Assembly (NCBI RefSeq): GCF_020497125.1 | Contig: NC_059077.1 | Location: forward strand, 25,247,340-25,311,339 | DNA length: 64,000 bases | Direction: 5' to 3' | Source of the DNA: Mauremys mutica | Taxonomy: Eukaryota > Chordata > Testudines > Geoemydidae | In this document: piece by piece, positions 10,295 through 21,326 of the stretch | Numbering within the stretch: the first letter of the stretch is position 1 | Layout: each line of letters opens with the position of its first letter | Translations under genes and position numbers: made by a program | Notes under the pieces: generated by a model | What the model was told of the DNA's origin: nothing | Database searches by the model: none | Seen by the model: the letters and a program-made list of their open reading frames with translations, nothing else

Positions 10295-12467
10295 AATGCT
10301 TTAAATTAAGAAAACTTGGGTTGTGCATTTTCCTTAAAGATTTTTATCTTAAATTTGAACTTTTGGTAAATGTTTTGGGTTTTTTTTTTCTATTTAGGTT
10401 CATTTTCTTTCATATCGCTAGGTGATATCGCTATATATTTATTTTAAATCAAGACATGGCATACTTCTGAAATTCTGAAGCATTTCTATGCTTGTTTTAT
10501 TAAAAATTCTGTACATGTTTGGTACAGGTAAAGTTACTTATTACTATGTAACTATATCATCATAAAGTTTTTTGACAGGTAATTCACAGTGGTCCAGAGA
10601 AAATTAGTTAGTTGTCATGGAGGAGAGGCAGGCAGCTTTGGCAGTTCTCAGAGTGTGTTGGTGGGGGAGATAGCTAGTACTTATTGAGCATGCTCAATAT
10701 GCTATTTTAAAATATTTGTAACTTTAATTATGAACCTATTGTGTTCAAACTCACCAAAGGCACTTGTCTTCTTCAGTAAACAAGTATGTGGCAAGTCTGA
10801 AGGATTTAAATCAAACCATGTATGAGTTATATGATAACAGCCTCACTGAAAACGGGAAAACCGTTTCCTCACCATCAGAGAATTTAAAAATTGCTTAATT
10901 TTTCAAAATAGAAAGTTTGGGTTTGGGTGAAAACTACAGGTTAGAATATAATGACACAGCCTTTCTATGAAGTTGCACCTGTGGTTATAATATCAGTCAA
11001 AGTGTGTGATAATAGTTAGGATTTTGATTGTACCCACGATGGGACAGTTTCTCAGCTGGTGTAAATCAGGGTGGCTCCATTGATTTCAATAGGGCTATGT
11101 CAGTCTACACCAGGTGATAATCTAGACCATAATATTCAAAATAGCATCCTAGCTTCCAAGTGGTCATAAAGAGTATGGCCTAATGGAGTGGGTTAATTCC
11201 TTGCTTTCTGTAAAATCCAATCACAGTTTCATAGGAGTCCCCAATGCAGAAGTTGCTCAGGAAAGAATCAGACTCAATGTATTTCCTATCTTCCTGGCAC
11301 TGACTCCCACAGAACAGCCCCTGTATTAATGCATTTCCACTCTAGGTGTCCTAAACCACCACTCAAGTCCACAGCCTGCAGTCTGTGCACTTCCATTATC
11401 ACATGGTAGTTCCCCAACCTGGTTAAAGCATATTTACATCTTGCAGTATTTACAGGACTTAACTGCATTTTAATCATCTCTCTGAATTGTGTTAAAGACT
11501 GACATAGTCTAACCATCCAAATGGATTGCTGGAGTTATGGTCCAAGTGTTCCTAGAATTTTGTAAGATAAACACTGATATTGGTGAGGTTATACCAGTAT
11601 AGGCAAGACCAGAATTTGTCCCAAGGAACCCCATTATCGGCATAGCTGTTGTATGACCTATCTTAAATTTTTATTTTTGTATGTAGTGAATTGTATGAAT
11701 TTTTGTATATAATAATGGATTTGGAGAAATGTGAAGATTAAAACTCTTATTTACACATGCCATCTAGCAGAGCTTTTTGGATAACATTACTATCGTGAAG
11801 AAAGTCTTTGGATAAATATTAGTAGTCCGAACACCTTTTGCGTCATCACAGTGTTATACAAACACTTTGTGCTTAATATACACAGTTAATGCTGGCTATG
11901 CTGCAATTTTCAGAACTGCTAGGAGTAGTAGGGCAGCCATGCCAAGGCCAATACCAGACATTTGTATAAACACCACATATTATGACTTAGATTAGATACA
12001 ATATTTATCTTTACAAATTTGAAGACTACTTGTCAAAGTGCACTTGAAACTAATCCTCCATCTTTCTGCCTTCCCCCAAACTCTCAATTAAAAATCTTTG
12101 CTTTAACATGCTTTCCATGGGTTACTACTATACCATAGAGTCTCTCTTAAGTATGAGCTCAGGTAAATGAGAGAGTTGAAAGCTTCTTAGGTCTTTCTGT
12201 GGGATCAGTGCAAAGATAAATCCCACAAATGGAGCTGTAAGGTAGCCCTAGCCCTTCATTTAATTCTGAACTAAGCTGAATTTGCCAGGGATTTGAATTC
12301 TAAAATTCAGAGGTAATGGTCAGGTCTGGGATTCCTCGCAAGAAAATATTTGAAAAGTGGAACTCAGGAAGCATGTTAATATCAGATGAAATTTGACTCT
12401 TCTGCTTTAATTTCCTCTTCCAAACGATCTTTGTTTTCAGACAACACATGGTTGATTTAGTGCCTTT
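10295..12467. other. Intronic DNA
   Basis: Apart from the short hairpin repeat at 11040-11125 I see no gene or repeat. Frames are short and without motifs. Confidence 0.6.
11040..11125. repeat. Second TGGTGTAAATC-type short repeat
   Basis: CAGCTGGTGTAAATCAGG at the left and CTACACCAGGTGATAATCT at the right are approximate inverted repeats around CATTGATTTCAATAGGGC. This hairpin layout is common in sauropsid DNA. Confidence 0.45.
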
Positions 12468-12653
12468 GAGTATATCTACACTGCAATAAAAGACCCACAG
12501 CTGGCCCAAGTCCCAGAGCCGGGGCTCCAGCCTGAGCCCAAATGTCTACACTGCAATTTTATAGCCCCGTAGCCGAAGTCATGCGAGCCCGAGTCTGCTG
12601 ACCTGGGCCAGCTATGATTGTGCTGCGGTCTTTAATTGCAGTGTAGACATACC
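12468..12653. mobile_element. TCTACACTGCA-type MITE, copy 1
   Basis: The left end reads TATATCTACACTGCAA and the right end TTGCAGTGTAGACATACCC. An internal ATGTCTACACTGCAATTT at about 12542 repeats the end motif, so the element is a compound palindrome. The interior is GC-rich and non-coding. Confidence 0.6.
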
Positions 12654-13333
12654 CTTTATGTCCTGTCTGCACTACAGGAACCTGCATCCTGTATGCTACT
12701 ACTCTAACTAGCACCAGGTTATACCTGGGTGAACTGGAAATAACAAAGTTCCTTTGGAGGAGGAATGGGACGGGTACGAGACTGGAGCATTGCACAGCTA
12801 TGTCTCTATTTGAGCCCTCTTTTGACGTTGTTGAGTAAACTCTTTTCATTACTGCATGTCATACGCCTATAGGCCCATTTCCATCTATATGTGAACCTCA
12901 ATTTCCCAAAATTAACTCTCTGGTGAATTTTAAACTATCACTTAATTTACAGTGGTATTTTCTCATGAGATACACATCTTGTTTTAATGACCAAAATTTT
13001 CCATTTACTGTAGTAAGCATAGGAAGTACGGTAGACTTAATAAACCAAACTCAGATATTTGTGTTTGATAGTGAAAAAATATATGGGGTAGAACAGAATA
13101 TTTATCTTGGCATGTTTGCTTACAAAGATGATAAATCTGTTCTCTTTAAGAAACTGAAAGTGGTTGATTAAATGGGCACCATCAACTTGAAAGTCAGTTT
13201 TCTGACTAAAATTTCTACTGTAATTGTTAATAACATTAACATTACTATACATAACCATACAATACATACTATATACATACTAACATAAAAATACCCACTA
13301 TACTATATATAACATTACGATAGCTAAAAGGAA
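12654..13333. other. Intronic DNA
   Basis: No gene seen. An 82-codon frame at 12923-13171 matches nothing known to me. 13230-13320 is a TA/CATA-rich low-complexity stretch. Confidence 0.6.
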
Positions 13334-14187
13334 TTATCATATATACTCGATCATAAGCCGGTTCATTTATAAACCGACCCCCCCCAAGATGAATAAGTAA
13401 AAATGGACATTTTTTATAACCCATTCATAAGCCAGCCCTATCATTCAGGGGTCAGCAAACTTTGGCTCCTGGGCCATCAGGATAAGCCGCTGGGGGGCCG
13501 AGATGGTTTGTTTACCTCGAGCGTCCTCAGGCACGAAGGTAAACCTAAGTAAACAAAGTGTTCCAGCGCGCCAGCGGCTTACCCTGACGGGCTGGGACAG
13601 CAACTGGTGTGGAAATTTTTTTGGGGGGAGAAGCTGGGAGTCAGGGGAGTAACCCCTGTCACCACTCCCCACATGACCCCACCCCTAGCCCAGGACCCCC
13701 ACACTCTCCCCATTCCTTCCCACCTTATCTGGGGAGGGCCAGGGGAGGATGTCTCTGACCTCGCTGGAGCTGCTCCGGCAGGCTGAGCAGCGAGGCCGCA
13801 GCCTGCTCTGGCTGGCCAGACCGGGAGGCGCAGCCGCAGCATGTTCCAGTGGGCTAGGCCAGGTGGCACGGCCACAGCATGCTCTGGTGGCATGGCCACA
13901 GCATGCTCTGGGGGGCGGGGCCAAGCGGCACTGCTGCAGCCTGCCAGCCCCAGAGCTGCAGCTGCTTCGGAGGCTGGGAGAGAGCAGCGTGGCCAGAAGC
14001 GGAGAGACTCTGGCCCCACCTCTTCCCTTCTGGTTCTGCTGCCTCTCCTTGCTCCCTCTGTTGGGGGGGGGGGGGTCTGTGTCCCAGCTCTCCCTCTCTA
14101 TACCCGCTCATAAACCGACCCCCTTCTCTGGTGCTTTCCTTTTTTTACTAAAAAAAAGTTCGGCTTATGAACGAGTATATACGGTAA
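13334..14187. mobile_element. GC-rich TIR element, copy 1 (854 bp)
   Basis: The ends are inverted repeats: TTATCATATATACTCGATCA at the left, and TGAACGAGTATATACGGTAA at the right. The centre is very GC- and CpG-rich, unlike the AT-rich surroundings, and includes a 13-base G run at 14063-14075. Segments such as GTTTACCTCGAGCGTCC and GGCTTACCCTGACGGG recur, inverted, in copy 2. Several overlapping open frames of 70-160 codons occur on both strands, but they are products of base composition. A nested segment starts with CAGGGGTCAGCAAACTTTGG (13445), a hAT-like end; I do not see its other end. Confidence 0.65.
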
Positions 14188-15461
14188 TTCTCTATTTTTT
14201 CAAATTTTGCACAGTTACGAGACAGTAGAAAGTGCAGATACTTTTGCAATTTATAATGTAGAATTTATCGTTTGTTCCCTTCATTGAGATTTTTGTTCCT
14301 CCTGATATTTTAAAATCAACATCCCACTGACTTCTGTCACTTTCTTAATTTTCTGCCACAAGAAAGATGTGAAGTTGCTTTAATGTTTGTCATTAAATGG
14401 GTGGTAGTGGAGTGAGGTTGCATTCTTTAACTACTGTTCTTTTCAAAGGCATGGAGTGTTCTGGCTGCTGGTTGGTCTGGAAATATTTTTAATGGTTTGG
14501 GAAAAAATGTAGTTGAGTTGAAGTTGATATATTCTTTATCACAACTTTTGATTAAAACTAAAACTCAGTTTGCCAATATATTTTCTAATGAGATAAACAT
14601 GTAAATCTAACCTATCTAGCTCTCTTGTATAGTCGCCTTCACTATGGTATTTAAGCACAGAAAGGATCTGATCCAAAGCCAATGGAAGTCAGAGTGTTTT
14701 TCTATTAATTTCAGTGGCCTTTAGATCAGGCCTTTACTCGGGACTCATCTTGCAAACACATGTGACGCACGTGACACAGATTAACTGGTTTAAAAAGTGG
14801 TTACCTGGCTGTATTAGCTCTCAAAACGAAATTGTTAATATTGTCTAAAGTATAGACAATTACTTGAGTACACTTGTTTTTGATATAAAAAATGTTCAAG
14901 AGATCAAATAACCAGGCTTAACCAATTTGTCTAAAGACAAAGTAGTACAATATAAAAACAAGATATACATACCACTCCTTCCTGCAAGCAGTTCCCTTGC
15001 AGTGTGCAGTTCATCTTACACAGAAGATGTGCTCCAAAGTATGCATTCAAAATTAGCCATACTTATAATATGATTGTTTACAAGCTAAAAACATTTCATA
15101 CATCACCCAAGATTAAAATCTACCAATCGCTTTTTACTTTGTTTTCCTGTATTGACCTGTTCCTTCCTTATCTTTAGTTTTGGATACCACATTCCAAATA
15201 CTAAATCCACAAAGGCACAATTCAGCCTGTACTAGGACACACTGCTCATATATGTTGTCTTTAACAGGTTTCATACTAGCTAATGCCAAAAGCTACATTT
15301 AGCTTTGCAGAATATTGTGGGATAATATATATATATTATCAGCAAACAAGTCAGTTACCATAACTATGCAACATTCCTATTTAATATAATGTATACAATA
15401 TTAATATTGTGCTCATAATACATATTCATGGGGGGGAGGTTAACATAGTATGTGTTGGCTA
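14188..15461. other. Intronic DNA
   Basis: Holds the 70-bp palindrome at 14664. Otherwise nothing recognised. Confidence 0.6.
14664..14733. mobile_element. 70-bp palindromic MITE, copy 1
   Basis: GGATCTGATCCAAAGCCAAT at the left is mirrored by GTGGCCTTTAGATCAGGCC at the right, with GGAAGTCAG and AATTTCAGTGG inside. The same hairpin family appears at 33610. Confidence 0.55.
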
Positions 15462-16876
15462 ACATTAATCCAGAATCATCAGTTAATGGAAGTGTTTCTA
15501 GTGGGGTCCCATAAGGATTGGTTCTCAGCCCAAAACTCTTCAATATATTTATCAATGATTTCAAAGATAATATAAAATTCTTGCTGCTAAAATGTGAACA
15601 TTATACAAAGATTGCTGGGGTCATAAATAACAAGTACAAGTCACTGAAAAAGAGCAATCAAAATTGCTTGGCAAGATAGATGCTATCAAGGAACTGCATT
15701 ATGCAAGATCAAACATCTAGGAAAAAGAATGTAGGCTGTAATGCAGGGTGGGGATTATTTTATGGAAATGACTTAGGGGCCATTATAGATAAATATCTCA
15801 ACATGAGCTCCCAATGCAATGCTGTGATAAAAAGGACTAACATGATCCTTGGATGTATAAACAGAGGAATAGTGTGCAGGAGTAGGGAAGTGATATGAGC
15901 ATTGTGTGTGTGTGAGAGAGATGGAGATAGGCTGCTATGAGCTCAAGTTGCCCTGCCCCACCACAGAGGAAAGATGTAAAAGGGAGAAACCCAGCCTAGT
16001 TGGTGGCAGATCTGGTACAAGAACAGAGCTTCAGTCCTCAGATCCTGGACTGGTCCTGGCTGAAGACAGGAGCTGCTCAGGAGACCACTGCCTGTTGCCT
16101 ATGACTGAAACAAGGGCCCAGTGCTGAACCATTACTTGGAGACTATTACTAAAGGCTCACCTGTAGGCAACTGAACTGGGTTATGGCCTACCCAAAGAAT
16201 CTCTGAAGGAAGAGAGTCCTACTACAACCTTGTATTAGTTTATTTGTGTTTTGGTTTTCCTTTCAGTCTTTGATAGCCCCAGAAGGGGTGGACTCCCATG
16301 GACTCTGTCGGATGGCTGAGTCTCCTATAACCAGCCCCTGTGACAATGTGGTATTGGAGAGACCATTACTGGAATACTGTGTCCAGGTTGGAAAGAGTTC
16401 AAAGAAGAGCTACAAGCATGATTTATGGGTTTGAAAATACCCCTTCTGTGAGACTAAAGGAGCTCGATATACTTAACTTATTAAAGAGAAGGTTTAGAGG
16501 TGACTTGTTCTTTGCCAAGAAGTACTTACACAAGGAAAAGATATCTGATCCTTGAGGTCTCCCTTAATCTATTCGACAAAGACATGAAAAGTTCCAGTGG
16601 CTAGAAGTTGAAGTCAGCATCTTTAAGCTGGAAACAAGATGCACAATTTTAACAGTGAGATTAATTAACCATTTGAATGGATTGTCAAGAAGTGTAGTAC
16701 ATCTCTTGGAGTCCTTAAATCAAAACTGGATATCTTTCTGAAGCTGTGCTGTAGTTCAACCATAAATCCTTGGGCTAGATGCAGGAACCACTGACTGAAG
16801 TTCTGTGGCCCCAGTTATGCAGGAGGTCAGATTGAATTATCATAGTGGTTCCTTCTGGCCATAAAATCTATGATTA
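15462..16876 (+). mobile_element. CR1 LINE copy F, old and interrupted
   Basis: Plus-strand pieces of CR1 RT: a segment near 15494-15560 resembling SSGVP-x-G and LFNIFINDF; LGAIIDKYLNMSSQCNAV and TNMILGCINRGI (about 15772-15870); and RLERVQRRATSMIYGFE (about 16388-16435). The tail at 16760-16876 resembles a CR1 3' UTR, with GGGCTAGATG and TCCTTCTGGCCATA. Stops and shifts are frequent. Between about 15905 and 16344 the homology is interrupted by an unrelated insertion. Confidence 0.7.
15905..16344. mobile_element. Unknown about 440-bp insertion inside CR1 copy F
   Basis: The CR1 match stops after GGGAAGTGATATGAGC and resumes at TGGTATTGGAGAGACC. The intervening block starts TGTGTGTGTGAGAG and ends CCAGCCCCTGTGACA, so TG...CA ends typical of a solo LTR are possible. 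No clear target duplication; not identified. Confidence 0.4.
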
Positions 16877-19179
16877 GTCCTGTTGAAATAGGTGGAGCTA
16901 CTTTTGTATGTAAAATTACTTGTGTGGGTCAGAGTTTGCAGGATTGGGTCTTAAGCATCTACTAAGCTTGTTGTTTGACTCTATAAGGCTGTAATCCTGC
17001 AAACAGACCCCTAACCTCTCACGGAGTCCCAGAGAAGTTGATGGGCTCTATGTGGATAGAAGGGCCTGCCCATGTGGAGCTTCTGGCAGGATATGAGCCT
17101 AAACCTTATCTCTGAGGTGTGTTCATTGCAAGCGTGTATTTGAGTAGTGGCTGATCCTTTCAAAGTCCCAGTCAGCCTCTGTAATACGACTGGCCATTTC
17201 ATCACTGTTCTCCTTCCCTGCCTCATGTGCACCGTCTTTGGTATCTGCAAATAGTTCTTCAGTGGATGCTTTCCAGTAATTTTTCTATTGTGGAGGTGAA
17301 ATCTTTTGATTTTATCCTGATTGTATCTTTCCAGTATTTGCTAATAAAACTTTACACTGAACAGGTTTCCCTTGAGAGGGATTAGTTCAGTTTTGGCAAC
17401 TTTTGTGCACCTTCTTGAAATGTTTCCAAACCTGTGATTTGAGAAATGTACAATGTGTTATAAAAAAAAGAAAGAACTTGATCAATACTCTACATTTTAG
17501 CTCAGGAAGTGGTAGTGGAAACTTACTGTCCAATTATCTGTCCTATTGAGATGTACATTCATTGGTGTCAGTATGATTTAGAATCTGTTGGCAAACTATT
17601 CACTCTCCAGTGGCTGAACTTTCAGTGAGATAAGTTGCAGATCTTCTTTTGTCATCATAAACCTACTAGACTATATACATTCCTCCCTCCCAAAATAAAT
17701 ACCTTACTTGTAGCCAATGTATGTTCCTTCTTTTATGTGAATTACAATGCATTAAATGGATACTCATCAATATGTAAAGTTACAGTATAGGAGTGCCAAA
17801 AGAGAGTTTTGTTGTTAAAGAATTTTTTTTTAAACTATTTAAATTTAACATAATTGTTTCTTTCAGTGGCACCTACGACAATAATTACTCTGTCAGCATT
17901 TCCATTATAAAGTCCTGCTAACAACTGAGCCATAAAAATTTGTTTTGGGTTGAAACTAGGCATATAAAGTCTGTCAAGGGAGCAATTTTTGAAAATGAAA
18001 TAGTTTTTATATTCAAGTTACAAGAGCAGGGAAAAAACAGAAGTTAGAAGTTGTGGTTTCAGATTGGTTTTATGCCATTACTAAAAAATGATTATTTTTT
18101 TGCCCTAAATGTGACCATCTGTAAATGTGAACTTGTGCCTTTAAATTTGTATTTTAGAACAGGGTTTGAAAATTAATATAATGCTGGTAAAAATTGATAT
18201 TCCTAAATATTGAAGTTCTCTATTGATTACAGAACACAACATCAACACTGCTGCTTTCCCACACAGCACTGGACATTTGTTGCCAGCTCTTTGACCTGGA
18301 GGGACCACCTCAAAGGGGAAAATATGGTTCCCTTTCAATATCAATACAATCCTTGGCCACTTTCCTGAGATGGCTAACAAGGGTGTCAGTTATTTGGTGT
18401 GTAACTGGAATGAGGCCATGAAACTTATTTTGCATAAGTTACTGATTAGCCATCCCGCAATAATTATTTTAATGACTCCGTAGCTGGCCACTATTTGAAC
18501 TGATTACCTAGATTTGAAAGGCTCCATATCATATTACCAATCTGGTGAGGCAATATACTTTGAAAATAATAGCAGTATTGTCAACTCCAAATGTTCTAAA
18601 TGTTTGAGTCATGTCCCAAATAATGACGAGATTTAAAAATAATAATAATTTAATAAGTTTGGGGTTCTTCTTTGCAATCTGGTTTCAGAGCCCTTAGGAT
18701 TCACTTGATGTTTTCAAGCTTTTCTACATGATGATTTTAAGTTAAAACTAAGATTCTGATGCAAGCCACTGATTGGGCTTTAAGAAAAATGCCAAATATT
18801 ATGAGACTTGTGATAAAATCACTAGAATTGGCAAAACTTTTGAAAAACGTAATTTGTGTGTAAAATAAACTCATACAGCTGTTTAGTGTCCATGGATGGG
18901 TTATGGATGGTTATTATAATTATCTGTTTCATTAAAGAATAACTAAGGGCTAACTGATACAGTTGACATCAAAGGAGCACTACCAGACGGTGGCTAGTTA
19001 GCATTGCTCTGTGCAGCTATCTGTGAAATGGACACAACTGTTGGTATTGTGCCATAGTTAGGCCCAGGAAGGAAATTGGAGAAGGAGCCCATCACTCTAA
19101 AATGGACAGAGGAAGAAATAAAGTTTTACAGCTCCAAAGGAACCTAGCATTGGATGAAGATAGAGGGCGAAAAGATGAA
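16877..19179. other. Intronic DNA
   Basis: 16877-17010 has wording (GTTTGCAGGATTGGGTCTTA and GGCTGTAATCCTGCAAAC as loose inverted arms) like a sauropsid MITE. The rest is unassigned AT-rich DNA. Confidence 0.55.
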
Positions 19180-19325
19180 CTTGTGATTAAGATACAGGAC
19201 TGTGATCCAGGAGATATGCTTTTTATTCCTGGCTCTGCCACAGACAACTTGTGTTGCCTTGGACATGTCACTTAGTCTCTCTGTGCATCTGTTCCTATCT
19301 GTATAATGAAGATAATACTTTCTTC
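19180..19325 (+). mobile_element. MIR-like tRNA-derived SINE
   Basis: Reads GTGATTAAGATACAGGACTG, then a B-box-like TTTTTATTCCTGGCTCTGCC, then TTGGACATGTCACTTAGTCT and a tail ATCTGTATAATGAAGATAAT. This is the order and wording of MIR/CORE-type SINEs of amniotes. Confidence 0.7.
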
Positions 19326-19639
19326 TCTGTGTATGTATATATTCATTTAATATTTGAGTTAATGTTTACGGTACACTGATACAGTGGTGATTGTAGATCT
19401 TTTAACTACCTAAATCAAAATACTATCACAAGTTATCTTAAAAGCTATGGGAGTTGCATGGGCTGAAAATCAAGACAGAATATGGCCCAGTATATGTTTT
19501 GAGGGGGGAGGGGAAAGGTATTCCCCAAAAAACGACCTGAAAAAATGGTTTAAGCCTTCTCTTGGAGCTCTTGCTACATTTCTAGTTCTAGGATCTTACC
19601 TTTCATTACAAACAGGTTGCTAAAATTCCTGTGTGATTC

Positions 19640-19890
19640 AGGCTTGATCTACACTTACAAAGTTCTGCTGGCACAACTATGTTGATTAGGGTGTGATTTT
19701 TGTTTTTCTGAAATAGTTGTGCTAGTAAAAGCCCTAGTGTAGGTACAGTTATACCAGGATAAGTCATTTTATACTGATTTAGCTTATTTTGATTCCTGAA
19801 TCAGAATAAACTCTACTGATATAAGCACTTTTATAATGGTATAACTGCATCTGTGCTAAGGGAGTTTTTTTGCCACTTTGCTGGCATAGT
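19640..19890. mobile_element. Probable MITE (CTTGATCTACACT family)
   Basis: GCTTGATCTACACTTACAAAG opens a block with GTTCTGCTGGCACAACTATG and AGTTGTGCTAGTAAAAGC as inverted inner arms. Further on it has TATACCAGGATAAGTC and TGGTATAACTGCATCTGTGC. Similar wording is frequent in turtle genomes; exact limits uncertain. Confidence 0.45.
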
Positions 19891-20566
19891 AATATTTAAA
19901 GCAGCAAACATTTCAATGGTAAACAAGGCCAAATTCTATTCTAGTATTGATAGCAATGCCTGTTATTATGATTGCCTGGAATTTCCCATTATATGACCCT
20001 GTTTTCTCTTGCTTATAACTGACATATTTTAACCATTTGGACCGTGTGTCTGCCTCTGGCTGAATGTTTTTGGAAATTTTCAGCCAGAACAGTTCACTCA
20101 TTTACAAGAAAAAGGCTGGGGAAAATTCAGTGTTTTGCCCATGGTAAATTCTGGTAACCTTTTCTTTGAACACTCTGACCCCCTCATGATTTGGAGCAAG
20201 GACTTGAAATTTGGCACATTGCTGGCCTTTGTGCCAGGAATGTGCCTTTTGCTATTCCTGTGAAAATCTGCTTACATTTTGTCCAAGATATTAAGCTTTG
20301 AAAAATCAGTTTGCACATGCTCAGAAGAGACTTGCTAGAGTTCAATAGCTAAAATATCTGAAGTTTCCATCTGCACTGAGTATGCTTCAGCCGGTGGTTG
20401 TAGGGGGCTGAGCAAGACTGTCCCTGAATTTTCAACTCTGGGTTGCTGTGGGCCATGGGGGAACCAGTGGAGCAGGGGAAAGATTTGATGAAGAACCAAG
20501 GTGTGGCGTGAGAACTGGGAGTGTCTTGGCAAAGATAGTGGAAGCCAGGGTGGTGATTGTGATAAA

Positions 20567-21326
20567 TTACCGTATATACTCATTCATAAGCCAAATTTTT
20601 TTAGTAAAAAACAGAAGCACCAGAGAAGGGGGTCGGCTTATGAACGGGTATAGAGGGGGAGAGGTGGGACACAGCCCCTCCCCCCAACAGATGGGGCAAG
20701 GAGAGGCAGCACATCCAGCAGAGCCAGAAGGGAAGAGGCAGGGCCAGAGTCTCTCTGCTTCTGGCCACGCTGCTCTCCCCCCAGCCTCCAAAGCAGCTGC
20801 AGCTCCGAGGCTGGCAGGCTGCACCCATGCTGCTCAGCCCCGCCTCCCAGAGCAGGCTGTGACCACGCTGCCCGGCCCGCCGAAGCTCCTGCCGCCCGGC
20901 CCAGCCCGTTAGAACATGCTGCGGCTACGCTGCCTGGTCTGGCCCGCTGGAGCAGGCTGCGGCTGCTCTGCCCATCCTCCCCTGGCCCTCCCTATATAAG
21001 ATGGGAAGGGATGGGATGGGGAGAGTGTGGGGGTCCTGGGCTAGGGATTGGGTGTCCCCCAGCTTCTCCCCCGCAAAAAATTTCCCCACCAGTTGCTGTC
21101 TCTGCCCGTCAAGGTTTACCTCCATGCCTGCGGACGCTCGAGGTAAACAAATCATCTCGGCCTGCCAGCGGCTTATCCTGATGGCCCAGGAGCCAAAGTT
21201 TGCTGATCCCTGAATTATAGGATTGGCTTATGAACGAGTCATAAAAATTTTCCATTTTTACTTATCCATCTTGGTAGGGGGGTCGGCTTATAAACGAACT
21301 GGTGTATGATCGAGTATATACCGTAA
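20567..21326. mobile_element. GC-rich TIR element, copy 2 (760 bp), inverted relative to copy 1
   Basis: The ends are TTACCGTATATACTCATTCA and GATCGAGTATATACCGTAA. The interior carries the copy 1 motifs in reverse orientation, for example GGACGCTCGAGGTAAAC and CCAAAGTTTGCTGATCCCTG. The interior is again CpG-rich. Together the copies form a widely spaced inverted pair about 6.4 kb apart. No transposase is encoded; open frames here are compositional. Confidence 0.65.

Noticed and set aside
13579..14228. Several overlapping frames of 80-160 codons on both strands
   Set aside because: They lie inside a CpG-rich TIR element, overlap in several phases, have no domain and vary between the two element copies. 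High GC removes stop codons.
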